A DNA stretch of 64,000 nucleotides from Pseudomonas kermanshahensis (GCF_014269205.2 NZ_JABWRY020000001.1:4574001-4638000), one strand, 5' to 3'. Shown: positions 9,998 through 20,057, counted from the first letter of the stretch. Program-made: numbers and translations. The notes: generated from the sequence alone by a model not told the origin.

Positions 9998-10124
9998 GCG
10001 GCCACCCGTTCGTTGTTCAACGCGTTGTTCAAATCAACATCCTGAAAGACTGTTTGGCTGTGGTCCGCCGCTGTACGCGGCGAAACTCTCGATCCCTGAG
10101 AACACAGCCTATGTCAGAAATGCA

Positions 10125-10153
10125 TTCGGCGCTGTCTGCTGGACAGCGCCGAA
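10125..10153 (-). terminator. Strong hairpin between lepB and rnc
   Basis: Perfect 12-bp stem TTCGGCGCTGTC / GACAGCGCCGAA around a 5-nt loop, directly after the lepB stop codon on the minus strand. Only a modest T-rich stretch follows, so it may terminate partly, stabilise the lepB 3' end, or be an RNase III substrate. Confidence 0.6.
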
Positions 10154-10158
10154 GGGTA

Positions 10159-11013
10159 TCAATGGATCAGGCCGACCCGCGACAGGTTGGGCATATGGCT
10201 GAGCTTGGGCTCTGGCCAGCTCATCCAGACCGCGAAGGCCTTGCCGACAATGTTCCGGTCCGGAACCATGCCGTGCAGTTCCTTGGGAATGTTCGGGTCA
10301 TCCCAGTAACGGCTATCGTTGGAGTTGTCGCGGTTGTCGCCCATCATGAAGTAATGGCCAGCCGGTACGGTCCATTGCTGGTCCGGCGGCATGCGGTAAC
10401 GGCTCATTTCCTTGCGGATCAGGTGTTCGGCCTCGCCCAGCTTCTCTTTGTACAGCTCGGCGCTGCCCAAGGTGCCCGGTTCGGTGCCCACCAGTTGTTC
10501 GGCAATGGGTTGGCCATTGACGTACAGCCGCTTGTCGTTGGTGTAGCGGATCTGGTCGCCCGGCAGGCCAACGACACGCTTGATGTAGTTGACGTTCGGG
10601 TCGCTCGGATAGCGGAACACCATCACATCGCCGCGTTGCGGGTCACCCACCTCGATGACCTTCTTGTCGATCACCGGCAGGCGAATGCCATACGAGAACT
10701 TGTTCACCAGGATGAAGTCGCCCACTTCCAGGGTCGGCTTCATCGACCCCGAAGGGATCTGGAACGGCTCGACCAAAAACGAGCGCAGTACCAGCACGAT
10801 GAACAGCACCGGGAAGAACGACTTGCCGTATTCGACCAGCAGCGGCTCCTTGTTCAGGCGCTCGACCACCGCCATCTCGGGCGGATTGACGCGCCCCTGA
10901 TAGTTGGCGATTGCCGCTCGCCGGCGCGGGGCCAGGAACAGCAGGTCGATCAAGCCCAACAGGCCGCAGACAGCTACGGCGATGACTAGCAACAGCGGGA
11001 AATTTAGCGACAT
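10159..11013 (-). CDS. lepB: Signal peptidase I (leader peptidase)
   Basis: Inner-membrane Ser/Lys endopeptidase that removes signal peptides from exported proteins on the periplasmic side. 284 residues with two N-terminal membrane segments (about 4-27 and 64-81). The catalytic serine is S90 in PSGSMKPTL and the general-base lysine is K145 in YIKRVVGLPGD; the GDNRDNSNDSR box lies near the C-terminus. It starts 5 nt after the lepA stop, so the two are one transcription unit. Confidence 0.98.
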   Translation of the reverse strand: MSLNFPLLLVIAVAVCGLLGLIDLLFLAPRRRAAIANYQGRVNPPEMAVVERLNKEPLLVEYGKSFFPVLFIVLVLRSFLVEPFQIPSGSMKPTLEVGDFILVNKFSYGIRLPVIDKKVIEVGDPQRGDVMVFRYPSDPNVNYIKRVVGLPGDQIRYTNDKRLYVNGQPIAEQLVGTEPGTLGSAELYKEKLGEAEHLIRKEMSRYRMPPDQQWTVPAGHYFMMGDNRDNSNDSRYWDDPNIPKELHGMVPDRNIVGKAFAVWMSWPEPKLSHMPNLSRVGLIH

Positions 11014-11018
11014 AGGAC

Positions 11019-12818
11019 CTAGCTATCCAACCTGAGCACAGCAAGGAAGGCCTCTTGTGGAATCTCCACGTTGCCCACTTGCTTCATGCGTTTCTTACCG
11101 GCCTTCTGCTTCTCCAGCAGTTTTTTCTTACGGCTGACGTCACCACCGTAGCACTTGGCCAGTACGTTCTTTCTGAGCGCCTTGACGGTTGTCCGCGCGA
11201 TGATCTGGCCGCCGATGGCTGCCTGGATCGCCACATCGAACATCTGCCGAGGGATCAGTTCCTTCATCTTCTCGGTCAACGCACGGCCTTTATAGGCCGC
11301 GTTGTCGCGGTGCACGATCAACGCCAGGGCATCGACCTTGTCGCCGTTGATCAGTACATCCAGTTTGACCAGGTTGGCCGACTGGTAGCGATCGAAATGA
11401 TAGTCCAGCGACGCGTAACCGCGACTGGTCGACTTGAGGCGGTCGAAGAAGTCCAGTACCACCTCGTTCATCGGCATGTCGTAACGCACCTGAACCTGGC
11501 TGCCGAGGAACTGCATGTCGCGCTGAACGCCACGTTTCTCGATGCACAGGGTGATGACGTTACCCAGGTGCTCCTGCGGCACCAGGATGGTCGCGGTGAC
11601 GATCGGCTCGCGGAAGTCGGTGACGGACGAAACATCCGGCAGCTTCGACGGGTTGTCGACGATGATGGTTTCGCCGGTTTTCAGTTCGAGCTCGTAGATC
11701 ACGCTAGGCGCAGTGGTGATCAAGTCCAGGTCGTACTCACGCTCCAGGCGCTCCTGGATGATCTCCATGTGCAGCATGCCCAAGAAGCCGCAACGGAAAC
11801 CGAACCCCAGAGCGTCGGAGCTTTCCGGCATGTACTGGAGCGAGGAGTCGTTGAGCGTCAGCTTCTGCAGCGCGTCGCGGAAGTCCTCGAAATCGTCCGA
11901 GCTGACCGGGAACAGGCCGGCGTAGACCTGTGGCTGGATCTTCTTGAAGCCCGCCAGCACTTCGACTTCCGGGGTCGAGGACAGGGTCAGGGTGTCACCG
12001 ACCGGTGCACCGTGAATGTCTTTGATGCTGGCAATGATGAAGCCCACTTCACCGGCCTTGAGGTCGGCGGTCTGGGTGTGTTTCGGGGTGAAGACGCCGA
12101 CGCTGTCGACCAGGTGCACCTTGCCGGTGGACTTGACCAGGATCTTGTCGCCTTTCTTGACGCGACCCTGGCGCACGCGCACCAGCGAGACAACGCCCAG
12201 GTAGTTGTCGAACCAGGAGTCGATGATCAGCGCCTGCAGCGGCGCGTCGATCTCGCCTTCCGGCGCGGGGATGGTGTGCACCAGGCGCTCGAGCACCTCG
12301 TCGACACCCATGCCGCTCTTGGCACTGCACGCCACGGCGTCGGTAGCGTCGATGCCGATGATCTTCTCGATCTCGTCCTTGACGCGGTCCGGGTCAGCCT
12401 GGGGCAGGTCCATCTTGTTCAACACCGGCATGACCTCGAGGCCTTGCTCGATGGCGGTGTAGCAGTTGGCCACGGACTGGGCTTCGACGCCTTGACCGGC
12501 GTCCACCACCAACAGTGCGCCTTCACAGGCGGCCAGCGAGCGCGAGACTTCATAGGTGAAGTCGACGTGGCCGGGGGTGTCGATGAAGTTCAGCTGGTAG
12601 GTCTTGCCGTCTTGCGCCTTGTAATGAAGCGTGACGCTGTGGGCCTTGATGGTGATCCCGCGTTCGCGCTCCAGGTCCATGGAGTCGAGGACCTGGGCTT
12701 CCATTTCGCGCGCAGACAGGCCACCGCACATCTGGATGAAACGGTCGGCCAGCGTCGACTTGCCATGGTCGATGTGGGCGATGATGGAGAAATTGCGGAT
12801 ATGACTCAAATCACTCAC
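11019..12818 (-). CDS. lepA: Translation elongation factor 4 (LepA)
   Basis: Ribosome-associated GTPase (EF4) that back-translocates or remodels stalled ribosomes and affects initiation. 599 residues, the family's usual length. G1 AHIDHGKST at about 14-22, G3 DTPGHVDF, G4 NKMD, then EF-G-like domains and the C-terminal domain unique to LepA. The start is a GTG at 12818 giving [11 protein letters not shown], the conserved N-terminus; the ribosome site is weak. Pairing with lepB is conserved. Confidence 0.98.
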   Translation of the reverse strand: MSDLSHIRNFSIIAHIDHGKSTLADRFIQMCGGLSAREMEAQVLDSMDLERERGITIKAHSVTLHYKAQDGKTYQLNFIDTPGHVDFTYEVSRSLAACEGALLVVDAGQGVEAQSVANCYTAIEQGLEVMPVLNKMDLPQADPDRVKDEIEKIIGIDATDAVACSAKSGMGVDEVLERLVHTIPAPEGEIDAPLQALIIDSWFDNYLGVVSLVRVRQGRVKKGDKILVKSTGKVHLVDSVGVFTPKHTQTADLKAGEVGFIIASIKDIHGAPVGDTLTLSSTPEVEVLAGFKKIQPQVYAGLFPVSSDDFEDFRDALQKLTLNDSSLQYMPESSDALGFGFRCGFLGMLHMEIIQERLEREYDLDLITTAPSVIYELELKTGETIIVDNPSKLPDVSSVTDFREPIVTATILVPQEHLGNVITLCIEKRGVQRDMQFLGSQVQVRYDMPMNEVVLDFFDRLKSTSRGYASLDYHFDRYQSANLVKLDVLINGDKVDALALIVHRDNAAYKGRALTEKMKELIPRQMFDVAIQAAIGGQIIARTTVKALRKNVLAKCYGGDVSRKKKLLEKQKAGKKRMKQVGNVEIPQEAFLAVLRLDS

Positions 12819-12988
12819 GGGTCAACACTCGAAAAGGCTGCGAGCCGGGACGCCCGCCGAAAAATAGCCGGGAATTGTACCTCAAGCAGCAGGGATATGG
12901 GAGATTCCTGATCGGCTGTCTGTGCCGACAGTGTCGCTGGCAAGCCGCTTCGTAACGCCGCAGTGCCGTACCTGAAAGCTCCACCCCA

Positions 12989-13017
12989 CCTGTGGGAGCC
13001 GGCTTGCCGGCGATCGG
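12989..13017. repeat. Single REP sequence between mucD and lepA
   Basis: One REP unit with core GGGAGCCGGCTTGCCGGCGAT. The facing partner is absent or too degraded to see. The rest of the 272-nt gap holds only the mucD terminator. Confidence 0.8.
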
Positions 13018-13045
13018 ACCAGCCCATTTCTCCGTAGATTCCACG

Positions 13046-13070
13046 AAAAAGGGCAGCCAACGCTGCCCCT
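13046..13070 (-). terminator. Rho-independent terminator after mucD
   Basis: Stem GGGCAGC/GCTGCCC with a 4-nt loop, followed on the minus strand by a run of five T's. It closes the algU-mucA-mucB-mucD string and separates it from lepA. Confidence 0.85.
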
Positions 13071-13090
13071 TTTCCTACCTGAAGACCCGC

Positions 13091-14530
13091 TTATTCAGCC
13101 AGCTTGAAGGTGATAAAGCTCGCACGCCCCTGGCGCAGCACGCGCATGGACACCGAGCGGTTTTTCGGCAGGTCCTTGGCGATCTCGGTGAATTCCTTCG
13201 CCGAGCCAATGGCCTGGTTATTCAGGTGGCTGATGACATCACCTGGGCGCAGGCCGATCAATGCGGCCGGGCCATCCTGGACTTCCTTGATGACCACGCC
13301 ACCCTTGAGTTCGAGGGCTTTCTTCTGCTCGGCGCTGAGGTCAGCGACCGAAACGCCCAGACGGTTGCTGCTGCGCTCGGCACTGCCATCTGCACCGGTC
13401 CCGGTGCCAATGTCAGCGTCATCGTCCGGCAGCGCACCGACGCTCACGTCCAGGTTCTGGCGCTTGCCGTTGCGGATGATCTCGAGCTTGGCCTTGTCGC
13501 CGTCCTTGAGGCTGCCGACCAGGTGCGGCAAGTCGGCCGACATGACGATCGGCTGGCCGTTCATGCTCAGGATCACGTCACCCACCTGCAGGCCACCTTT
13601 GGCGGCTGGGCCATCTTCCAGCACCTGGGCCACCAGGGCACCGGCCGGTTTGTCCAGGCCAAAGGACTCAGCCAGGTCCTTGTTGACCTCCTGAATCACC
13701 ACGCCCAGCCAGCCACGGCTGACCTTGCCGTCTTTTTTCAGCTGGTTGGATACATCGATCGCCACATCGATCGGGATGGCGAACGACAGGCCCATGAAGC
13801 CGCCCGAGCGGGTGAAGATCTGCGAGTTGATACCCACGACCTCGCCCTGCATGTTGAACAGCGGGCCGCCGGAGTTGCCCGGGTTGATGGCAACGTCAGT
13901 CTGGATGAACGGCACGTAGGTGTCGTTAGGCAGGGTACGGCCCTTGGCACTGACGATACCTTTGGTCACCGAATGGTCGAAGCCGAACGGCGAACCGATG
14001 GCCAGCACCCACTCACCCACTTTGAGCTTCTCGGAGTCGCCCAGCTTGACGGTCGGCAGGTTCTTGCCTTCGACCTTGAGCAGCGCGACGTCGGTGCGCG
14101 GGTCGGTGCCGACCAGCTTGGCTTGCAGCTCGCTGCGGTCCGACAGGCGAACGATGATCTCGTCGGCGTCGGCCACCACATGGTTGTTGGTCAGTACGTA
14201 GCCATCGCTGGAAATGATGAAACCCGAACCCAGCGACTGGGCTTCACGCTGACGATCACCGCGCGGCGAGCGGGGCTGTTGCGGCATGTTGCGCTCGAAG
14301 AATTCGCGGAACATCGGCGGCAGGCCTTCGAGGTCCGGCATCTGCCCAGCGGCGATGCGGCGGTCCGGCAGCTTCTGCTTGGTACTGATGTTGACCACGG
14401 CCGGCGAGGCTTGCTCGACCAGCGTGGTGAAGTCCGGCAGGGCTTCCTCGGCCTGGGCGGTGAGCACCTGGCCGAGCATGAGCACGGCGGCGAACATCGA
14501 TAGGTAGGATTTCAAGCGTGGTATAGACAT
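13091..14530 (-). CDS. mucD: Periplasmic serine protease MucD (DegP/HtrA family)
   Basis: Periplasmic quality-control protease/chaperone that degrades misfolded envelope proteins and dampens AlgU activation. 479 residues: signal peptide ending near residue 27 (LTAQA), trypsin-like domain with triad H117 (NNHVVADA), D147 (DPRTDVALL) and S220 (NPGNSGGPL), then two PDZ domains. I chose the ATG at 14530 because it begins the signal peptide and has a GGGAG ribosome site; an in-frame ATG-like start 15 codons upstream has neither. A 176-nt gap separates it from mucB. Confidence 0.97.
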   Translation of the reverse strand: MSIPRLKSYLSMFAAVLMLGQVLTAQAEEALPDFTTLVEQASPAVVNISTKQKLPDRRIAAGQMPDLEGLPPMFREFFERNMPQQPRSPRGDRQREAQSLGSGFIISSDGYVLTNNHVVADADEIIVRLSDRSELQAKLVGTDPRTDVALLKVEGKNLPTVKLGDSEKLKVGEWVLAIGSPFGFDHSVTKGIVSAKGRTLPNDTYVPFIQTDVAINPGNSGGPLFNMQGEVVGINSQIFTRSGGFMGLSFAIPIDVAIDVSNQLKKDGKVSRGWLGVVIQEVNKDLAESFGLDKPAGALVAQVLEDGPAAKGGLQVGDVILSMNGQPIVMSADLPHLVGSLKDGDKAKLEIIRNGKRQNLDVSVGALPDDDADIGTGTGADGSAERSSNRLGVSVADLSAEQKKALELKGGVVIKEVQDGPAALIGLRPGDVISHLNNQAIGSAKEFTEIAKDLPKNRSVSMRVLRQGRASFITFKLAE

Positions 14531-14706
14531 ACGGCTCCCGTCACAACGAGCGTGGTTAGCGTAAGGCCCCTGCACAAGCAGGAAAGGCCAGGCTCCAAGA
14601 AGCCTGACCTATAGAAAATTTACGGAAAGATTGCAAATGACAATGCTTTAATTTCATTTCAGGAGCATGTCTCTCACGCCGGAAACCACCTGAAAAGCGC
14701 ACGCCA

Positions 14707-15672
14707 TCATTGCCGCGCCTGGGCATCCTGAGGCCGCATCGACAGCGCAATGCGCTCTGCAGTACCCAGGGGTATTTCACCTACCACAGTGACCAGAACC
14801 TTGCCCTTCGGCGTGTTCAGACGGCGCGATACCGCCACGGTTGGCCCGAGTTGCACGCGTGTATCGGTGCCTGAGTTGTCGTTGACCGGCTCGAGGAATA
14901 CCGAAACGCGCGCCAGACCATCGTCATACATCAGGCTGCTAACTGTGCTGTTGCGGGCCGGGTCGCGGCGCACCGAGCTGTTGACCAGCTCAAAACCCGG
15001 CGGCAGCCAGTCTGAGCGCCATCCGGCGACGGTTTCCTGGCCGGTGCTGGTGCCACGTTCCACCGGTTTGCAAGCGGCACTGGGGCGCAAGTCATCCGCG
15101 GTAGGCAGGTCATCGGTATCGAGGCGGGTCATCTGGAAGCGCTCAAGCAATTGCCCCTTGTCGTTGAGCATCAACGAGCGCAGCGGCAAGCCGGTGCGGC
15201 GGTCAAGGTGCAATTCGAACGCATAACGGTGCTGGTCGCGCGGTGTGAGGGTGACGATCACCGCGTCGCGCCCGGCGACACGTGACTTGCCCGCCACACC
15301 CAGATCGTACCAGCCCATCAATTTGAGGGGATCCAGCGCACGCGGCGCCGCATCGGGCGGCGTCGTAACGCCGTTGACCAAGGCACCACTGACGCATGCA
15401 ACCTTGCCATCCACGCGCACGATTTCCTGGGCAGTGCCATCGAGCTGCAGTAGCCGCTCGCTGACCTTGCCGTCCTCAACCCTGTGCCAGATATCGTGGG
15501 AAGAAAAGCTGCCGTTACGCTCGTAGACGAAAGAGCCTTGGTAGCTTTGCTTTTGCTCGGCCTGTGCCAGCTTGTTCAGCCACTCATTCGCCTCGGGCGA
15601 AGAATTGGCCGCCAACGCTGGCACCGTCATGCAGCTGCCTATCAGCAGCGACAGGAGAGGTAGCGCGCGCAT
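14707..15672 (-). CDS. mucB: Anti-sigma accessory protein MucB (RseB)
   Basis: Periplasmic protein that binds the MucA anti-sigma factor and shields it from AlgW cleavage; lipid-linked envelope damage signals release it. 321 residues with a signal peptide ending around residue 21 (PALAA), then the lipoprotein-carrier-like N-terminal domain (QSYQGSFVYER) and the smaller C-terminal domain. A strong AAGGAGG ribosome site lies just before the ATG, only 8 nt after the mucA stop, so it is co-transcribed with mucA and algU. Confidence 0.97.
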   Translation of the reverse strand: MRALPLLSLLIGSCMTVPALAANSSPEANEWLNKLAQAEQKQSYQGSFVYERNGSFSSHDIWHRVEDGKVSERLLQLDGTAQEIVRVDGKVACVSGALVNGVTTPPDAAPRALDPLKLMGWYDLGVAGKSRVAGRDAVIVTLTPRDQHRYAFELHLDRRTGLPLRSLMLNDKGQLLERFQMTRLDTDDLPTADDLRPSAACKPVERGTSTGQETVAGWRSDWLPPGFELVNSSVRRDPARNSTVSSLMYDDGLARVSVFLEPVNDNSGTDTRVQLGPTVAVSRRLNTPKGKVLVTVVGEIPLGTAERIALSMRPQDAQARQ

Positions 15673-15680
15673 GATCCTCC

Positions 15681-16274
15681 TTACTTAGCGGGGTTATCCA
15701 GGCTGGCGGCGCGGGCATACGGCAACGCGGTTTCGCTGCCCTTGAGCGCAGATTCCTGGGCGTGCTGGCGCAGGTAGCCTGGCAGACGCTGATCCCAGCC
15801 GGCTTGGTTCTGCAGCACACCGTTGGCCATCGGCCCGGTCGGTTGCTCACTGCTTTCACTATAGCCTGCCAATACCGCCGGGCCTTGAGTTTGTGGCACG
15901 CTCAGCCCCTGCTGCGGTTGCTGGGAAGCAAGCTCTGCACCGGTGATTTCATCTTGGTTGTACATGCGCACACCCGCCAGCACGGCAACCGTCACCGAGG
16001 CAGCGACTGCCAGGCGAGCGACGCTGCGCCATGGGCCTTTATTGACCTTGGCCGGTACCGCTTCGTCGGCCAACGCTGCCGACACCGCCGAGGCGATATC
16101 GAGGTTGGGCAGCAGCAGTTCCTTGTGCATCGCTGCGCGAGCGACCTGGTAACGCGACCAGGTGGCACGGGTTTCGGCATCGTCGACGGCACTCAGTACC
16201 CGACGTAATTCCAGTTCGTCCGCTTCGTTATCCATTACCGCGGACAGCGATTCCTGCAACGCTTCACGACTCAT
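15681..16274 (-). CDS. mucA: Anti-sigma factor MucA (RseA)
   Basis: Single-pass inner-membrane anti-sigma factor that holds AlgU inactive until regulated proteolysis. 197 residues: cytoplasmic AlgU-binding domain (REALQESLSAVMDNEADELE, RATWSRYQVAR), a membrane segment at about 84-103, and a periplasmic tail that MucB binds. The gene is intact here, with no frameshift of the kind selected in mucoid P. aeruginosa isolates. Confidence 0.97.
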   Translation of the reverse strand: MSREALQESLSAVMDNEADELELRRVLSAVDDAETRATWSRYQVARAAMHKELLLPNLDIASAVSAALADEAVPAKVNKGPWRSVARLAVAASVTVAVLAGVRMYNQDEITGAELASQQPQQGLSVPQTQGPAVLAGYSESSEQPTGPMANGVLQNQAGWDQRLPGYLRQHAQESALKGSETALPYARAASLDNPAK

Positions 16275-16305
16275 GGCGGTTCCTCTCTTGGCTGTAGCCG
16301 CTGTC

Positions 16306-16887
16306 TCAGGTTTCCTGCAACAACGGCTGCAGGGCTTTATCTATGGCCTCCCGAGCGCGGAAGATTCGAGAGCGCACGGTACCCACCGGACATTGCATGA
16401 CACTGGCAATGTCTTCGTAACTCAATCCGTCGAACTCGCGCAGGGTCAATGCCGTGCGCAGGTCTTCGGGCAGTTGCTGGATGGTGCGATGGACCGTGCC
16501 TTCGATTTCATCCCGCAACAACGAGCGCTCTGGGGACTCGAGATCCTTGAGACCATGATCGCCGTCGTAAAACTCCGCATCCTCGGAGCTCACATCACTG
16601 TCTGGTGGCCGTCTTCCACGGGACACCAGGTAGTTCTTCGCCGTGTTGATGGCGATGCGGTACAGCCAGGTATAAAACGCACTGTCTCCGCGAAAATTGC
16701 CAAGCGCACGGTAGGCCTTGATAAAGGCTTCCTGTGCCACATCCTGGGCCTCGTGGGTATCGTGAACGAACCGCACGATCAACCCGAGAATCTTGTGCTG
16801 ATACTTCAGCACCAACAGATCGAAAGCTCGCCTGTCACCGCGCTGCACGCGCTCGACAAGCTGCTGATCCTCTTCCTGGGTTAGCAT
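16306..16887 (-). CDS. algU: RNA polymerase sigma factor AlgU (sigma-E family)
   Basis: Extracytoplasmic-function sigma factor controlling envelope stress and exopolysaccharide genes. 193 residues with sigma region 2 (FDLLVLKYQHKILGLI, AQDVAQEAFIKAYRAL) and region 4 (LREFDGLSYEDIASVMQCPVGTVRSRIFRAREA). The start at 16887 (MLTQEED) has a GAGGAGTG ribosome site; a 14-codon upstream extension in frame lacks support. It leads the algU-mucA-mucB-mucD operon and is probably autoregulated, since an AlgU-type promoter lies upstream. Confidence 0.98.
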   Translation of the reverse strand: MLTQEEDQQLVERVQRGDRRAFDLLVLKYQHKILGLIVRFVHDTHEAQDVAQEAFIKAYRALGNFRGDSAFYTWLYRIAINTAKNYLVSRGRRPPDSDVSSEDAEFYDGDHGLKDLESPERSLLRDEIEGTVHRTIQQLPEDLRTALTLREFDGLSYEDIASVMQCPVGTVRSRIFRAREAIDKALQPLLQET

Positions 16888-16946
16888 GAACACTCCTCGG
16901 TAGACTCGAAGGAGCGTTGCAACAGCCATCGTTCAGGCTTGCAAAC

Positions 16947-16973
16947 ATAGACTCGGGCTTTGCGCAAAAGTTC
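16947..16973 (-). promoter_or_regulatory. AlgU-dependent promoter of algU
   Basis: On the minus strand, GAACTT (16968-16973) is followed after 16 nt by TCTAT (16947-16951), matching the sigma-E/AlgU consensus GAACTT-N16/17-TCNNA. It lies 60 nt upstream of the algU start, as expected for autoregulation. Confidence 0.75.
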
Positions 16974-17320
16974 TCCCCTCCAAGCAAGTTTCCTGCAGCC
17001 CTTGGTCGGCTCGCACGGAAGACGCGGCGCGGTCACGGCCGGCAACGTCAATAATCAGGTTTCGAATACGCAGGTGTCAGCCCGAATAGAGCTGCCGCCG
17101 TGCGTCGCCGCGACATTTGTGGCGTGCGGGCAGCCTTCATAGGATTTCCGTAGCTGTCGGAAAGTTCCCACAAGGTCGCTGCTTCCTGGCAAGTGGCATG
17201 GAAATTGGCCACCCGGGGCTGCTATAAAGGCAACCCGGCCTGGTTTAACGATAGTTTCACAATGCCATCGGCGCGTGACTATTGTGCCGTGCCCCTTCCG
17301 TAGATTACTAGTGTCCCGAC
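16974..17320. other. Intergenic region between algU and nadB
   Basis: Divergent gap. Apart from the AlgU promoter on its left side I see no gene. A TATAAA hexamer near 17223 could be the -10 of a nadB promoter but no good -35 partner is apparent, and nadB lacks a clear ribosome site. Confidence 0.5.
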
Positions 17321-18925
17321 ATGAGCCAACAATTCCAACATGATGTCCTGGTGATCGGCAGCGGCGCCGCCGGTCTCAGCCTGGCACTGAACCTCCCCAG
17401 CCACCTGCGTATCGCCGTGCTCAGCAAAGGCGACCTGGCCAATGGCTCGACCTATTGGGCCCAGGGCGGTGTGGCCGCTGTGCTGGACGACACCGACACC
17501 GTACAGTCGCATGTCGAGGACACCCTCAATGCCGGCGGCGGCCTGTGCCATGAAGATGCCGTGCGTTTCACCGTCGAGCACAGCCGCGAAGCCATCCAGT
17601 GGTTGATCGAGCAAGGCGTGCCCTTTACCCGGGATGAGCATCACGGCGTCGACGATGGGGGCTTCGAGTTCCACCTGACCCGCGAAGGTGGCCACAGCCA
17701 CCGGCGCATCATCCACGCCGCCGATGCCACAGGCGCCGCGATCTTCACCACCTTGCTGGCCCAGGCCCGCCTACGCCCGAACATCCAGCTGCTGGAGCAG
17801 CGCGTGGCAGTCGACCTGATCACCGAGCGCCGCCTGGGCCTGCCCGGCGAGCGCTGCCTGGGTGCCTATGTGCTAAACCGCAATACGGGCGAAGTAGACA
17901 CCTACGGGGCGCGCTTCACCGTGCTCGCCACCGGAGGCGCAGCCAAGGTCTACCTGTATACCAGTAACCCGGACGGTGCCTGCGGCGACGGCATCGCCAT
18001 GGCCTGGCGCGCGGGCTGCCGGGTGGCCAACCTTGAGTTCAACCAGTTTCACCCGACCTGCCTGTACCACCCCCAAGCCAAGAGTTTCCTGATCACCGAG
18101 GCACTGCGCGGTGAAGGCGCCCTGTTGCGCCTGCCCAACGGCGAGCGCTTCATGCCGCGCTTCGACCCCCGCGAGGAACTGGCCCCACGCGACATCGTGG
18201 CCCGCGCCATCGACCACGAGATGAAACGCCTGGGCGTGGACTGCGTGTACCTGGACATCACCCACAAGCCGGCCGATTTCATCAAGGGCCACTTCCCCAC
18301 CGTTTACGAACGCTGCCTGGCCTTCGGCATCGACATCACCCGCCAGCCGATCCCGGTAGTACCCGCAGCCCACTACACCTGCGGCGGCGTGGTGGTGGAC
18401 GACCGCGGGCATACCGATGTGCCTGGGCTGTATGCCATCGGTGAGACCAGCTTTACCGGCCTGCATGGCGCCAACCGCATGGCCAGCAACTCGCTGCTCG
18501 AATGTTTCGTCTATGGCCGCGCCGCTGCCGCCGACATCCAGGCGCACCTGGAACAGGTCGACATGCCCAAAGCCCTGCCCGGCTGGGATGCCAGCCAGGT
18601 AACGGACTCGGACGAGGATGTGATCATCGCGCACAACTGGGACGAGCTGCGGCGCTTCATGTGGGACTATGTCGGCATCGTGCGCACCAGCAAGCGCCTG
18701 CAGCGCGCCGAACACCGCATCCGCCTGCTGCTCGACGAAATCGACGAGTTCTACAGCAACTACAAGGTCAGCCGCGACCTGATCGAGCTGCGCAACCTGG
18801 CGCAAGTGGCGGAGCTGATGATTCGTTCGGCGATGCAGCGCAAGGAAAGCCGCGGGTTGCATTACACGCTGGATTATCCGGGGATGCTGGACGAGGCTAA
18901 AGACACCATCCTCAGCCCGGTCTGA
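17321..18925 (+). CDS. nadB: L-aspartate oxidase NadB
   Basis: FAD enzyme that oxidises L-aspartate to iminoaspartate, the first step of NAD biosynthesis; NadA then makes quinolinate. 534 residues. The dinucleotide-binding motif [13 protein letters not shown] starts near residue 10, the flavoprotein active-site region contains [12 protein letters not shown] and [13 protein letters not shown], and the [12 protein letters not shown] box binds FAD. Its place divergent from algU is conserved in Pseudomonas. Start choice rests on the conserved [14 protein letters not shown]-terminus. Confidence 0.98.
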   Translation: MSQQFQHDVLVIGSGAAGLSLALNLPSHLRIAVLSKGDLANGSTYWAQGGVAAVLDDTDTVQSHVEDTLNAGGGLCHEDAVRFTVEHSREAIQWLIEQGVPFTRDEHHGVDDGGFEFHLTREGGHSHRRIIHAADATGAAIFTTLLAQARLRPNIQLLEQRVAVDLITERRLGLPGERCLGAYVLNRNTGEVDTYGARFTVLATGGAAKVYLYTSNPDGACGDGIAMAWRAGCRVANLEFNQFHPTCLYHPQAKSFLITEALRGEGALLRLPNGERFMPRFDPREELAPRDIVARAIDHEMKRLGVDCVYLDITHKPADFIKGHFPTVYERCLAFGIDITRQPIPVVPAAHYTCGGVVVDDRGHTDVPGLYAIGETSFTGLHGANRMASNSLLECFVYGRAAAADIQAHLEQVDMPKALPGWDASQVTDSDEDVIIAHNWDELRRFMWDYVGIVRTSKRLQRAEHRIRLLLDEIDEFYSNYKVSRDLIELRNLAQVAELMIRSAMQRKESRGLHYTLDYPGMLDEAKDTILSPV

Positions 18926-18957
18926 AAGCTGCAGCGGTCTGGTCTGAAAGTTGCAGC

Positions 18958-19195
18958 GCCTGTGAGATCGAGCGCCGCCCGCGCGGCGCTTCGCAGCACA
19001 AGGCTGCTCCCACATCTGTTTCGGGCCAGTAAAGCCTGTGAGGGAGGCGCGCGACCGCCTTGTTTGTTCGACTCGATATCGTGTCAGGCGCCAAGGGGCC
19101 GCGCGCCAATGCCTCAGGAATAATTGGCCCGAAACAGATGTGGGAGCAGCCTTGTGCTGCGAAGCGCCGCGCGGGCGGCGCTCGATCTCACAGGC
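18958..19195. mobile_element. Long palindromic element with 71-bp arms, copy A
   Basis: Left arm 18958-19028 and right arm 19125-19195 are perfect inverted repeats of 71 bp, flanking a 96-bp centre. The arms contain REP-like stems (CGCCGCCCGCGCGGCGC and GCAGCACAAGGCTGC). A second copy is at 45301-45519, with recognisably similar centre sequence. No coding capacity. It looks like a non-autonomous palindromic element or a composite of REP units. Confidence 0.85.
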
Positions 19196-19221
19196 ACTGA
19201 ACCTGCCACGGTGAAAACCTT

Positions 19222-19686
19222 TCAGCCCTGAATCGCTCCCACCTCAGCCCACCTGCGCCGGCTGAACTTCAGCCTTACCCGCAACCGCCGATGCTCATCA
19301 GCCCCGAGGGCATCCCAGGGAACGCACTGCCCCTCCCCCAGCCAACGCCCTTCCCGCACAAACCGCAACACCACCATCCCCGGCAACGCAACGCTGTCCC
19401 GGCACAAACGCACCGGCTGCCAACCCTGGGCGCAGGTGAACACCCGCCAACCAAGCAGGTCTCGGCGCAGCCCGGTAACCGCATGCGGATGCGTGAGCAA
19501 AATCCGTCGGGGGATGGCCCAGCAGGCGTGGGCGACAGACGCGGCAGTGGCCGCCAGGGACAGCCACCAGGGCAACGCGCTCACCCATACGGCGAACAGC
19601 GCCAGCACCTGGCAACTCAAGTATGCCGTCAGCAGCAGGCGCGAGCCTTGCCAACGGCTTTCGAAAAACTCACTTGGGCTGGACAC
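19222..19686 (-). CDS. cptA: YgfX/CptA-family membrane protein
   Basis: 154-residue protein with two predicted membrane segments in its first 60 residues ([37 protein letters not shown]) followed by a cytoplasmic basic C-terminal half. The E. coli homologue YgfX was reported as a membrane toxin acting on FtsZ/MreB, but its partner SdhE is now better known as a flavinylation factor. The start is a GTG overlapping the end of sdhE by 17 nt, so the pair is translationally coupled. Function here is by family only. Confidence 0.85.
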   Translation of the reverse strand: MSSPSEFFESRWQGSRLLLTAYLSCQVLALFAVWVSALPWWLSLAATAASVAHACWAIPRRILLTHPHAVTGLRRDLLGWRVFTCAQGWQPVRLCRDSVALPGMVVLRFVREGRWLGEGQCVPWDALGADEHRRLRVRLKFSRRRWAEVGAIQG

Positions 19687-19924
19687 GGTCCAGGATGATG
19701 CGGACCATGCGCTGCAGCTCCGGGTCTTCAGACTCGGTACGCTCCATGAACCAGCCGAACATGTCCTGATCTTCGCAGCTCAACAGGCGTACATAGAGTT
19801 CGCGGTCGGCTTCGTTGAGGGTGGCGTAGACTTCTTGGGTGAAAGGCACCAACAGTACGTCCAGTTCCAGCATGCCGCGGCGGCTGTGCCAGAAAAGCCG
19901 GTTGAGTTCAGTTTGTTCGACCAT
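19670..19924 (-). CDS. sdhE: FAD assembly factor SdhE
   Basis: Small cytoplasmic factor promoting covalent FAD attachment to succinate dehydrogenase subunit SdhA. 84 residues (family about 88). The conserved RGMLELD motif near the N-terminus is the flavinylation signature. I chose the ATG at 19924 because it has a GAGGAGG ribosome site and gives the standard length; the frame continues upstream but without support. Overlaps cptA downstream. Confidence 0.95.
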   Translation of the reverse strand: MVEQTELNRLFWHSRRGMLELDVLLVPFTQEVYATLNEADRELYVRLLSCEDQDMFGWFMERTESEDPELQRMVRIILDRVQPK

Positions 19925-20057
19925 GGGGCCCTCCTCGAATGGCCCGCCAGTATACAGCCAGGCGAGCGAAGCGGCACAGGGCGTTGGTCTAGTCACCTAC
20001 CTATTTTGTTACTGGCGTTCTATGATGGCCGCCAGTCTTTAGCCACCGCGATGACCC

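Noticed and set aside
11055..12911. 618-codon plus-strand frame opposite lepA
   Set aside because: Antisense shadow of a conserved essential-type gene.
19222..19924. cptA-sdhE as a toxin-antitoxin system
   Set aside because: SdhE is a flavinylation factor with its own conserved role; the toxin claim for the E. coli homologue is disputed and nothing in this sequence supports it further.
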